From Kitasatospora sp. MAP12-44 (GTDB lineage: Bacteria > Actinomycetota > Actinomycetes > Streptomycetales > Streptomycetaceae), in the NCBI RefSeq assembly GCF_029892095.1, contig NZ_JARZAE010000004.1:868001-932000 (forward strand): a stretch of DNA of 64,000 bases. Reading direction: 5' to 3'. The position numbers and the translations under genes are program-made. Shown here in pieces: positions 16,668 to 26,300 of this stretch. How positions within the stretch are numbered: position 1 is the first letter of the stretch; each line of letters opens with the position of its first letter. Below the pieces are notes generated by a model that was given only the letters and a program-made list of their open reading frames with translations, was not told the origin of the DNA and did no database searches.

Positions 16668-17809
16668 AACGCACCTACGGAGGTGGCGAGTTCGACCGGT
16701 CCGTAGGAGACGTCCAGGGTCGCCCCGGCCGTTGCGGCGGCCCGGCCGACGGTCGTCTCGGGGTCCAGCACCTCGGCCGCGAAGTGCAGCCCGGCCGGGA
16801 CCTCGCCGGCCAGCGTGGCGGCCACCGCCAGCGCGCCGACGGCGGCGGTGAGCCGGTAGCTGTCGCCGGTGCCGAGCACGGCGGTGACCGCCCCGGCCGG
16901 CGACTCCAGCGCGAACACCATGCGGTAGTACGGTCGGTGGCCCGCCAGGTCCAACTCGGCCGCGGTGACCAGCCGGTCGGCGGCATCCTGGAGCGGGGCC
17001 CCGCCACCGGCCAGGGCCGCGAGCACGGCCGGCACCCGGTGGCCCGGGAACACGTTGTACCAGTCGAGTTCGTCCAGGCCCAGCGCCAGGGCGAGCCGCT
17101 CGGACTCCGTGCTCAGGTAGGGGTGCAGGGCCACCGGGGCGGGGAAGAAGGGCAGTTGGGCCGCGTCCTGGGCGCACAGCGCCCGGCTGACCCGGCGGCC
17201 CGCGCGCCAGGCCGCCCGCGACTCGCCAAATGGGAGCAGCACCTCGGCCGGATCGCCGCCAGTACCAAGTGAGAGCACCAGGTCGGCCGCCACGGTCCGG
17301 CTGCACCGCTCAAGACCGCCCGCCCACACCGTCAACCGCCCGCCGGCGCCGGGCCGTTGCTCGCAGAGCCAGCGCGGCAGCAGCCCGGACAGCCCCGGCA
17401 GCATGCCCGCCGACAGCACCGCGCTGCGCCCGAGCGCCGCCAGGTCCGTGCCGCGCAGCTGCTCGTACGCCGGGTCGTCGCCCGCGACGTCCACATAGTC
17501 GGCCCCGGCGGCGAGCGCCGCCAGGGCGACCCGCCCCCGCACCTCGTACGACGGCCCCGCGCAGTTCAGCACGACCGCGCAGCCCGCGCAGAACGCCGCC
17601 AGGCTCGCGGCGTCCGCCAGATCCACCGCGACCGTCTCGACCGTCTCGACCGAGCTGGTGGCCAGCTGGGAGGCGACCGCCGCCAACGCGTCGACCCGCC
17701 GCCCGCCCAGGCGCAGCCGCCGGACCCCGTGCCCGCCCAGCGCGGCCGCCGCGGCCCGGCCGACCACGCCCGAGGCGCCCAGCACCCCGACCGGCCCGGA
17801 CCCGCTCAC
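16664..17809 (-). CDS. Saccharopine dehydrogenase-like NAD(P)-binding protein
   Basis: 381 residues. The N terminus VGVLGASGVVGRAAAAAL is a GxGGxxG-type Rossmann motif; NCAGPSYEVRGRVALAALAAG and DYVDVAGD match saccharopine dehydrogenase-like oxidoreductases. As I recall, similar genes accompany pyochelin-type clusters in actinomycetes; their step is unproven. Possible roles are redox adjustment of the released product or a second imine reduction. GTG 17809 overlaps the NRPS2 stop (GTGA), so it is co-translated with the NRPS. Confidence 0.8.
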   Translation of the reverse strand: MSGSGPVGVLGASGVVGRAAAAALGGHGVRRLRLGGRRVDALAAVASQLATSSVETVETVAVDLADAASLAAFCAGCAVVLNCAGPSYEVRGRVALAALAAGADYVDVAGDDPAYEQLRGTDLAALGRSAVLSAGMLPGLSGLLPRWLCEQRPGAGGRLTVWAGGLERCSRTVAADLVLSLGTGGDPAEVLLPFGESRAAWRAGRRVSRALCAQDAAQLPFFPAPVALHPYLSTESERLALALGLDELDWYNVFPGHRVPAVLAALAGGGAPLQDAADRLVTAAELDLAGHRPYYRMVFALESPAGAVTAVLGTGDSYRLTAAVGALAVAATLAGEVPAGLHFAAEVLDPETTVGRAAATAGATLDVSYGPVELATSVGAL

Positions 17810-20800
17810 GCGGCGCCACCGCCGAGCTCCAGCAGCCCGCGCACCGCCGCCGCCCGCGAGCCGGCCATGCACCCGAAGTGGTCGCCGGCGATGTCCCGCA
17901 CGCGCAGCTCGCCCAGGCAGACGCGCTGCCAGTAGGCGCTCATGTCCTCCTGCAAACCGGGCAGGAAGCCGTATGTCCCGGTGTGCCGCAGGAAGGTGAT
18001 GTCCCCGACGTAGGGGTCCGGCCGGTAGCGGGTGACCGCGAACAGGCTGTGCCGGAAGATCTGGTACTGCCGGGCGAGTTGGCCGCGGTCCAGCGGCGAT
18101 CGGTGGCCGCCGCCACCAGCCGTCGGCAGCAGCTCGGCGGCCTGCGCGATGGCCGCCAGCCGCTCCTCGGGAGAGCGCCCGGCCAGCCGGGCGAAGGCCT
18201 CGCCGACCGCCGCCGAGTCGCCGCCGAGGGCGGCCAGCGCACCGGCGCCGAGCCGCCCTGGCGTGCTCGCGAGCACGGTGTCGATGGCCCGGCCCAGCGC
18301 CGCCGCGTCCGCCGGGAAGCCGACCGCACCCGGGTCCACGCCCAGCGAGAGCGCGAAGGTGTACTCGGCAAGCAGGTCCTCGTGCACCTCGAAGGCGGGC
18401 CGGTAGCAGCTGATAACGGTCAGCTGCTCGACCTCGGCCCCGCCCTCGGCGAGCGCTCTGGCCACCTCCGTGGCGATCAGCCCGCCCATGCAGTAGCCGA
18501 CCACCTGGAAGCGCCGCTCGTCCCCGGCCAGCAGCTGCCGGGCGTACTCCCCGCCCAGCCGGCTGATCAGCAGCGCCGGGTCCGACTCCAGGTAGCGGGC
18601 CGGGGAGCCGGCCTCAAGCCCGATCAGCGAGCCGGTCGCGGGCCGCCTGCGGTACTCCTCCAGCAGGGCCTGGTACGGCAGCAGCGTGCCGCTCCCGTCG
18701 TGCACCAGGACGGTGGTCGGCGCGTCCGTCCGGCCCGCGCGCAGCAGGGTCGGCGCGCCCGGGCGGTCGTCGCCCCGGGCCGGCGGGCCGGCGGCGGCCG
18801 CGCCGCGCAGGAAGCCCGCGAGCGCCGCCACGGTCGGGCGCTGCAGCATCTGGCGCAGCAGCTGCTCCCACTCCACCCCGGCGGCCGCCGGTTCGCTCTC
18901 CCTGAGCCGTCCGACCAGTCGGGCCACCAGCAGCGAATCGCCGCCGAGCTTGAAGAAGTCGTCGTCCCGGCCGACTCCGGTGCGCTCCAGCACCTCGCCC
19001 CAGAGCGCGGCGATCCGGCGTTCGAGCTCGTCGGCCGGCTCCGCCGACGCGACCGCGACCGCCTGGCGGCCGGGCGCGGCGGGCTCGGGCAGCCGTCCGC
19101 GCAGCAGCGCCCGGTCGATCTTGCCGTTGGGGGTGAGCGGGAAGGCGTCCAGGATCTCCAGGTGGGCCGGCAGCATGTGCTCGGGCAGCAGGTCGGCGAG
19201 ATGGCGGGTCAGCTCGCCGTGGGTCAGCCGGGCCCGATCGGTCTTCACCCGGGAGAAGAACAGCTGCTGCCCGGCCTGGGCCAGCACGTCGTCCGGCGCG
19301 GGGAAGCAGAACTGCAGGTCGGCGCCGGCCTGTTCGAGCAGCCCGGTCCACTGGTGGTGGGTCAGGAAGGTCTGGTCGGCCGCCTCCCGCAGGTCGGTGA
19401 AGCCGCCGCTCAGCCCGTCGACGAACTCCATCGACACCAGCAGCGGGTGGCGTTCCACGGTGGCCTCCATGAACACCAGCCACCCGCCCGGCGCCAGCAG
19501 CTCGCGCAGCCGGCTCAGCGCCAGCGCGGCGTCCTTGGCGTTGTGCAGGACGTTGGCGCAGAGGATCACGTCGAAGCCGTTGGCCGCCAGGCCCTGCCCG
19601 GCGGCGTCCGCGTTGACGTCGAAGAGCCCGTAGCGTACCCAGGGGTAGGGCTCGAAGCGCTTGCGGGCCTCGCCCAGGAAGAACTGCGAGATGTCGGTGA
19701 AGAGGTAGTCCACCTCGAAGCCGGCGAGCGCCGGGATCAGGTCGGTGCTGGTGCCCCCGACACCCGCGCCGACCTCCAGGATCCGCAGCGGACCGGGCGC
19801 CGCGTGCGAGGCGGCCAGCTCGCGCAGGCCGGCCACGGCGACCTGGTTGAGCGTGCGGCTCACCAGGTTGTCCCGGTACGCGGCCTCGGCCACGTCCAGG
19901 TTGCCCTGCGGGAAGAGCAGTTCGAGCGGGTCCTCCTCGCCGCGCAGCAGCTCGGGCAGGTGCTCGCTGCTGGTGCGCACCAGGCGCAGCAGGTCGGCGC
20001 CGTAGTCCAGCCGGCGGCCCAACTCCTCGACGCGCTGCCAGCCCTGCTCCGGGTCCACCGGGTCGGTGGCCGGCAGCCCGCTGTAGCGGCCGGTGGCCGG
20101 ATCGTGGCGCAGCCGGCCCGCGCGGGTGAGCGCGCGCAGCCAGCGGCGGACCGCCCGGGTGTGCCGGGCGTGCGCGCCGAGCGCGGCCGCGGCCTCCGCG
20201 GCGGTGTGGGCGGCGGCCGGGTCGGCGAAGAGTCCGGCGGCGCGCAGCGTACGGGCGATGGCGGCGAGTGCGACCTCGTCGGTGAGCGCCAGGAAGCCGG
20301 CCAGCTGCTCGCGGTCGACCGCCGCGCCGGCGATGGCCGCCGCCTCCCCTGCGGCGCGGACGACGGCCGCCGGGGCCTGCGGCAGCGGCGGGTCGGTGCG
20401 CACGGTGGTGGCGAAGGCCGCCAGCCGCCGGTGCGCCGGATCGTCGCCGCAGACCAGGGCCACCGCCGACGCCACCGCGGGGTGCGCCTCGACGGCCGCG
20501 GCGAGTTCGGCCGGCTCGACCCGGTGGCCGCGGATCTTCACCTGGTCGTCCACCCGCCCCAGCAACTCGATGGCGCCGTCCGGGAGATAGCGCCCGAGGT
20601 CGCCGGTGCGGTACATTCGCGCGCCGTCGCGGGGGTGGACGCGGAAGCGCTCGGCGGTCCTGGTCGGGTCGCCGAGGTAGCCGAGGGCCAGGCCCGCTCC
20701 GGTGATGTACAGCTCGCCCGGGACGAGGTCGGGGCAGTCGAGCAGCGCGGCGTCCAGGACGTGCCAGCCCTGGTTGGCCAGCGGCCTGCCGTACGGGACA

Positions 20801-23352
20801 CTGGGCGCGGTGAGCCGCCGCGGGTCGATCGGGTGGGCGATCGACCAGATCGCCGCCTCGGTCGCACCGCCGAGGCCGACCAGCTCGCAGCCTGGCAAGC
20901 GGCCGGCCATGCGCTGAGCCAGCGGGACGGGGATCCAGTCGCCGGAGAGCAGCGCGAGGCGCAGCGAGGACAGGTCGGCGCCCGCGTCAGCGCTCAGGTA
21001 GGTGTCCAGCAGCTGCAGCTGGGCGGGGACGGAGTTCCACAGGGTGACCCGGTGCCGGGCGATCAGCTCCGCCCAGTGCGCGGGGTCGGCGCGGCGCCCG
21101 GCGTCGGGCAGCACCAGGCAGCCGCCGCGGGAGAGCGGGCCGAAGACGTCGTACACCGAGAGGTCGAAGCCGAGGGCGGCGAGGCCGAGCACACGGTCCT
21201 GCGGGCCGACGCCGTACCGGTCGTTGACGTCCAGGACGGTGTTCAGCGCGGCCCGGTGGCTGATCATCACGCCCTTGGGGGTCCCGGTGGAGCCCGAGGT
21301 GTAGATCACATATGCGAGGTCGTCCGGCGCGGTCGCGGGGGTCGGCGCCGGTCCCGCCGGCTCCGCCGCCGCGTCGACCGTCAGGACGCGCAGACCGGCC
21401 GGCAGGTCGGCCGCCGACCACGGCTGGGTGAGCACCGTCCGGACCCCGGCGCCGGCCAGCATGGCGTTGCGGCGGGCGGCGGGCTGGTCGGTGTCGATCG
21501 GCAGGTAGGCGGCGCCGGCCAGCAGGGTCGCGAGGACGGCGACCACCTGCTCCCAGCCCTTGTCCATCACCACGGCGACGACCTGGCCCGCCGGGTCGCC
21601 CTCGGCAGCCAGCGCCTCGGCCACTGCGGTTGCCCTGGAGAGGAGTTGACGATAGGTCAGCTCGGTGGCGCCGGCGATCACGGCCGTCCGGTCGGGGGTG
21701 GCGAGTGCCTGGGCGAGCACGGCGGCGTGCAGCGGCTGCTCGGGCAGCGGGCGGTCCGTCCGGTTGGCCTCCGCGCGCCGCGAACGCTGGACGGCCGGCA
21801 GCTCCACCACGGAGGGCGCCTGCCAGGCCGGGTCGGAGGTGGCCAGCCGGAGCACGGCGGCCTCGAAGGCGGCGAAGGCGGCCTCGGCCAGGCCGTCGGG
21901 GAAGACGTCCCGCCGGACGTCCCAGCCGAGCAACAGGGTGTCCTGGTGCTCCATCACCTGGCAGTCGATCCACACGTGCGGGGTGCGGCTGGACCCGAGG
22001 ACGATCTCGCCCTCGCGCAGCCGGGGCAGCTCCTCGGCCGGCCCGGACTCCCCGTCGCCGAGGCCCACGGTGCTGGTGAACACCACCGGCATCAGCGCGG
22101 CGTCCTGGCCGCGCCGCCGGGCGAGCTCGCGCAGCACCTCGACGCCCGAGCACATCCGGTGGTCCAGGTCCTGCCACAGCTGCGCCTGGGTGGCCGCCGC
22201 GCGGGAGGCGAAGGAGCCGCCCGCCGACCAGTCCACGCTCAGCAGTTCGACCGAGGTGAAGTCACCGACCAGCCGGCCGGCCTCCGGGTGCAGCGGCAGC
22301 CGGTTGAACATCGGCAGGTCCAGGGTGAACCGGGAGCTGCCGCTCCATCGGCCGATCACCTCCGCGTACGCCGCGAGCACGGCGACGGTGGGCGTCACAT
22401 CGTGCGCGGCCGCCCGGCGGCGCAGCTCCTGCCAGGCGGGCCCGTCCAGTCGGGACTGCAGCCGCTCGAAGCGCGGCATCTCCCCCGCCACTCCTCCTGC
22501 CCCGCCGCGCTCGCGGACCGGCAGCGCCGGTGCGGGTGCCAGCGCGTCGGGGGCGTCGGCGTCCAACCGGTTCCACCAGTACGCGCGATCGCGCTCGAAC
22601 CGGCCCTCGCGCAGCCGCCGTTCGGCCGTCAGGTAGTCCCGGTAGCGCACGGTCGGCTCGGGCGCCGCCGCGCTGCCCGGTCGCAGGCAGAGCTGCTCCA
22701 ACTCGCCCAGCAGCAGCTGGACACTGGCGTAGTCGCAGATCAGCAGGTCGATCGAGAGATGGACCAGCAGGTCGTGATCGGTCCGGGTCACTCGCAGGTC
22801 GTGCAGCGGCCACTGCTCGGGACGGTAGTCGCGGGTGGCGAGAGCGGCGCGGGTGCGCTCGACCTGGTGGCGCAGGGCGGCCTCGTCGGCGCCCCGCAGA
22901 TCCGCGATCTCGACGGGCAGCTCGGGCACCCGCGCCAGCACCTGCTGGTAGCCGTCCGGGTGCACGACTGTCCGCAGGGCGTCGTGCCGGTCCACCAACT
23001 CACGCCAGGCATCCGCTACTTGCTGCGGATCGCAGGCCGGGAAGCGCACCTCCAGGTACGCCTGGCAGCCGACGCCCCCGTACTCGTAGGCGCTGCTGCG
23101 GCCGAGCAGGTACGCCGACTGCACGTCGGTCAGCGGGAACGGCTCGTACCGGGCCGCCGGGTCGGCTGTCAGCCGGGGCCCGGCCGCGCCTCGCCGCAGC
23201 TCTTCGAGCACGGCCGGCTTGTGCTGCCGCAGGCGCGCGAGCCGCTCCTCGGTCATCACATGGCGCGGCGCCCGGTAGCGCAGCAGGCCGTCCTCCTCCC
23301 ACAACCGCACGCCGATGTTCTCAAGTTCACCAATGAGCTCAACTACCGTCAC
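17806..23352 (-). CDS. NRPS2: docking-Cy-A[MT]-PCP-TE (PchF-like)
   Basis: 1848 residues. Order: TubC-type docking domain 1-55; Cy about 70-500 with intact DLLICDYAS (DxxxxDxxS); A from about 537 with YTSGSTGTPKG, FDLSVYD, WNSVP, SGDW and GGATEAAIWS, a cysteine-like pocket; a methyltransferase inserted in the A domain with LEVGAGVGGTS near 1187; PCP with LGGDSLLVARL near 1467; TE with GYCMGG near 1618. This is the pyochelin PchF layout: it adds and cyclises the last Cys, the ring is reduced by the adjacent reductase and N-methylated by MT, and TE releases the chain. The TE nucleophile reads Cys, not Ser. GTG 23352 overlaps the NRPS1 stop (GTGA). Confidence 0.93.
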   Translation of the reverse strand: MTVVELIGELENIGVRLWEEDGLLRYRAPRHVMTEERLARLRQHKPAVLEELRRGAAGPRLTADPAARYEPFPLTDVQSAYLLGRSSAYEYGGVGCQAYLEVRFPACDPQQVADAWRELVDRHDALRTVVHPDGYQQVLARVPELPVEIADLRGADEAALRHQVERTRAALATRDYRPEQWPLHDLRVTRTDHDLLVHLSIDLLICDYASVQLLLGELEQLCLRPGSAAAPEPTVRYRDYLTAERRLREGRFERDRAYWWNRLDADAPDALAPAPALPVRERGGAGGVAGEMPRFERLQSRLDGPAWQELRRRAAAHDVTPTVAVLAAYAEVIGRWSGSSRFTLDLPMFNRLPLHPEAGRLVGDFTSVELLSVDWSAGGSFASRAAATQAQLWQDLDHRMCSGVEVLRELARRRGQDAALMPVVFTSTVGLGDGESGPAEELPRLREGEIVLGSSRTPHVWIDCQVMEHQDTLLLGWDVRRDVFPDGLAEAAFAAFEAAVLRLATSDPAWQAPSVVELPAVQRSRRAEANRTDRPLPEQPLHAAVLAQALATPDRTAVIAGATELTYRQLLSRATAVAEALAAEGDPAGQVVAVVMDKGWEQVVAVLATLLAGAAYLPIDTDQPAARRNAMLAGAGVRTVLTQPWSAADLPAGLRVLTVDAAAEPAGPAPTPATAPDDLAYVIYTSGSTGTPKGVMISHRAALNTVLDVNDRYGVGPQDRVLGLAALGFDLSVYDVFGPLSRGGCLVLPDAGRRADPAHWAELIARHRVTLWNSVPAQLQLLDTYLSADAGADLSSLRLALLSGDWIPVPLAQRMAGRLPGCELVGLGGATEAAIWSIAHPIDPRRLTAPSVPYGRPLANQGWHVLDAALLDCPDLVPGELYITGAGLALGYLGDPTRTAERFRVHPRDGARMYRTGDLGRYLPDGAIELLGRVDDQVKIRGHRVEPAELAAAVEAHPAVASAVALVCGDDPAHRRLAAFATTVRTDPPLPQAPAAVVRAAGEAAAIAGAAVDREQLAGFLALTDEVALAAIARTLRAAGLFADPAAAHTAAEAAAALGAHARHTRAVRRWLRALTRAGRLRHDPATGRYSGLPATDPVDPEQGWQRVEELGRRLDYGADLLRLVRTSSEHLPELLRGEEDPLELLFPQGNLDVAEAAYRDNLVSRTLNQVAVAGLRELAASHAAPGPLRILEVGAGVGGTSTDLIPALAGFEVDYLFTDISQFFLGEARKRFEPYPWVRYGLFDVNADAAGQGLAANGFDVILCANVLHNAKDAALALSRLRELLAPGGWLVFMEATVERHPLLVSMEFVDGLSGGFTDLREAADQTFLTHHQWTGLLEQAGADLQFCFPAPDDVLAQAGQQLFFSRVKTDRARLTHGELTRHLADLLPEHMLPAHLEILDAFPLTPNGKIDRALLRGRLPEPAAPGRQAVAVASAEPADELERRIAALWGEVLERTGVGRDDDFFKLGGDSLLVARLVGRLRESEPAAAGVEWEQLLRQMLQRPTVAALAGFLRGAAAAGPPARGDDRPGAPTLLRAGRTDAPTTVLVHDGSGTLLPYQALLEEYRRRPATGSLIGLEAGSPARYLESDPALLISRLGGEYARQLLAGDERRFQVVGYCMGGLIATEVARALAEGGAEVEQLTVISCYRPAFEVHEDLLAEYTFALSLGVDPGAVGFPADAAALGRAIDTVLASTPGRLGAGALAALGGDSAAVGEAFARLAGRSPEERLAAIAQAAELLPTAGGGGHRSPLDRGQLARQYQIFRHSLFAVTRYRPDPYVGDITFLRHTGTYGFLPGLQEDMSAYWQRVCLGELRVRDIAGDHFGCMAGSRAAAVRGLLELGGGAA

Positions 23353-26300
23353 AGCTCGCCCTCCTCCGTGTCTTCGGCCTCGAAAGCGAGGCGCTGGCGC
23401 TCGATGAACGTCGCAAGTCCTGCGACCGTGGGCTCGCTGAGTAGTTGACGCAGGGACAGCTCGCAGCCGAACCGCTCGCGCACCCGCTGGACCAGCCGTG
23501 TCGCCTGTAGGCTGTCGCCGCCCAGGGCGAAGAAGCCCGCGTCGCGCGGTACGGCGGGCCGGCCCAGCAGCTCGCCCCAGAGCTCGGCGAGCGCGGTCTC
23601 GACCGGGCCGCGCGGCGCCTGCGCGCCCTGCCCGGCGGCGGCCTCCGGTGCGGTCGGTGGTGGTGGTCTGAGCGCGCTGCGGTCGACTTTGCCGTTGGCG
23701 GTCAGCGGGAGCCCGTCGAGCAGGGTGAGGCCGGACGGGCGGGCGTACGGCGGCAACCGGTCGACCAGGGAGGCCAGTAGCTCGGGCGCCTGCACGCCGG
23801 CGTGGCCGTCGGTGGTGTCCTCCGTGTCCTCCGTGGTGACGAAGGCGTGCAGCCGGTAGCCGCCGCGCTCGCCGACCGGCACCACCACGGCCTGGCGTAC
23901 GGCGGGGTGGGCGGTGAGGGCCGCCTCGATCTCACCCAACTCGATCCGATGACCGCTGACCTTCAGCTGATGGTCGGTACGACCCAGGAACTCCAGCCTG
24001 CCATCCGGACGGTAGCGACCCAGATCCCCCGTCCGATACCACCGACCACCCCCGTACTCCACGAACTTCTCCGCCGTACGCACCGGATCACCCCGATACC
24101 CCAGCGCCACCCCCGCCCCACCGATCCACAACTCACCAGGCACCCAGTCCGGACAATCCCGGCCCTGCGAACCCACCACCCGGAACCACTGATTACGCAA
24201 CGGAAACCCATACGGAATCGACGGCCACCCGGCCGGCACCCCCTCAACCTCCCACGCATTGGACCAGATCGACGCCTCCGTCGCCCCACCCAGCGCCACC
24301 AACCGACACCCCGGCAACCGCTCCTTCAGGTCCAACCCCACCCAGTCACCCGACACCAACGCCAACCGCAACCCCGGCACCGGACCCCGCGCAGCCGCCA
24401 ACAACATCTCCAACAGCATCGGCACGCTGTTCCACACCGACACCCGATGCTCAACGATCAACTCCAACCACCGCTGCGCATCCCGCCGTTCACCCTCCCC
24501 GATCAACACCACAGAGCCACCCACCGACAACGGACCGAAGATGTCGAACACCGAAAGATCGAAATCCAACGCCGACACCGCCAACACCCGATCCTCCGCA
24601 CCCACCCCAAAACGCTCACTGACGTCCGTGACGGTGTTCAACGCCGACTGATGCGCGATCTCCACACCCTTCGGCTCACCCGTCGAACCCGAAGTGAAGA
24701 TGACATACGCCAACGCCTCACCCCCCAACTCCACCGGCGCGTCCAAGGGTTGGTACCCGTCGGCCGCGCCCGGCTCCGACAGCGTGATCCGCACGCCGCC
24801 GGATGCGAGCATCCGCTCCCGGCGGGCGGCCGGCTGGTCCGGGCCGATCGGCAGGTAGGCCGCCCCGGCGGCGAGCACCCCCAGGACGGCGGCGATCTGG
24901 TCGGGGCCCTTCGGCAGCGACACCGCCACCGGTTCGCCCGATCGCACACCTCGCGCGCGCAGCATGGCGGCGATCCGCAGCGCGCGGTCGGCCAGCCGGC
25001 CATAGGTCAACTGGCCATGGTCCAGCTGCTCTTCAGTTCCCCAACGCAGAGCGCAGCGGCCGGGTTCGGCGGCGGCCCGCTCGAAGAAGCCCGCGTGCAG
25101 CAGCCCGGTCGGCAGCGGCCCGACGGTGGCGTTGACCCGCGCGCGCACCGAGCGCTGGTCCGGGGGCGGCAGCACGGCCAGCTGCTCGGACCAGTCCGCG
25201 CGGCAGACCCGGTCGAGCAGCTCACCGTGGGCGGCGAACATCGCGTCCAGCAACCCGCCGGGGAACAGCTCCTCGACCGCGTCCCAGCTGAGTTGCAGGC
25301 CGCCGTCGCGGACCATCACCTGCTCGTCGAGCCAGACCTGCGGGGTCTGCGACACGCTCCACACCGGTCGGCGCAGCGCGCTGCTGAGTGCGTCGTCCAC
25401 GCCCAGGGCGCTGGTGAAGACCACCGGCAGCGAGGCCTCGGCGGCACCGTCGGAGCCCGCGGCCTCGCGCAGCAGTCCCAGGATCGGCGCACCCCGGTGG
25501 TCCAGGTCGCGCCACAGCCGGTCCTGCAGACGTCGGACCGCGGACTCGAACGACTCGGCGGGGACGGGCTGGTGGGCCACCGGCAGCAGGGAGGTGAAGT
25601 CGCCGAGCACCCGGTCGATGTCGGGGTGCACGTCCCGGCGGTCGAAGAGGGTGAGCGCGACGGTCAGTTCCGGCTGCGCGCTCCAGGTGGCGAGCACCTG
25701 CGCGTAGCACGCGAGCAGCACGGCGGACGGGGTGAACCCGTGCTGCCGAGCCCGCGCCTGGAGCGCCTGCCACTGCTCGGGGGCCAGCCGGCTCTCGCGC
25801 CGTACGAAGCGGGGGCGGGCGACGGCGGCCGGGTCCACCGCCAGCGGTAGCGCGGGGGGCGGCGGCAGCGTGGGAACCCGCCCGCGCCAGTGGTCGAGCG
25901 AACGCTCGGCGTCGGCCGGGGAGGGCGCGAGCTGGCAGACGTAGTCGCGGAAGGACACGCCGATCGGCGGGAGTTGGGCCTGCGGGTCACGGTAGAGCAG
26001 GTCGAGTTCGGAGAAGAGGATCATCATGCTCAGTCCGTCGACGAGCAGGTAGTCGAGCCCTACGCAGACCCGCGCACGGCCGTCCCCGTGGCGGACGGCG
26101 CGTACGTCGAACAGCGGCCAGCGCGAGGGGTCGAGGATCCGGTGGGACAGCTCCTCACGCAGCGCGTCCGGCCCGGCCTCGGGGGCGTCGAGCACCGGGA
26201 TGGCCAGGCCTGGCACCTCGGGCAGGATCCGCTGGCTGCCGTCCTCGTCGAAGACCGCGCGCAGCATCTCGTGGCGGGCGATCAGCCGGTCCCAGGCCGC

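Noticed and set aside
17230..23448. 2072-codon open frame on the + strand
   Set aside because: It is the antisense of NRPS2 and its neighbours; no motifs and odd composition, open only due to high GC.
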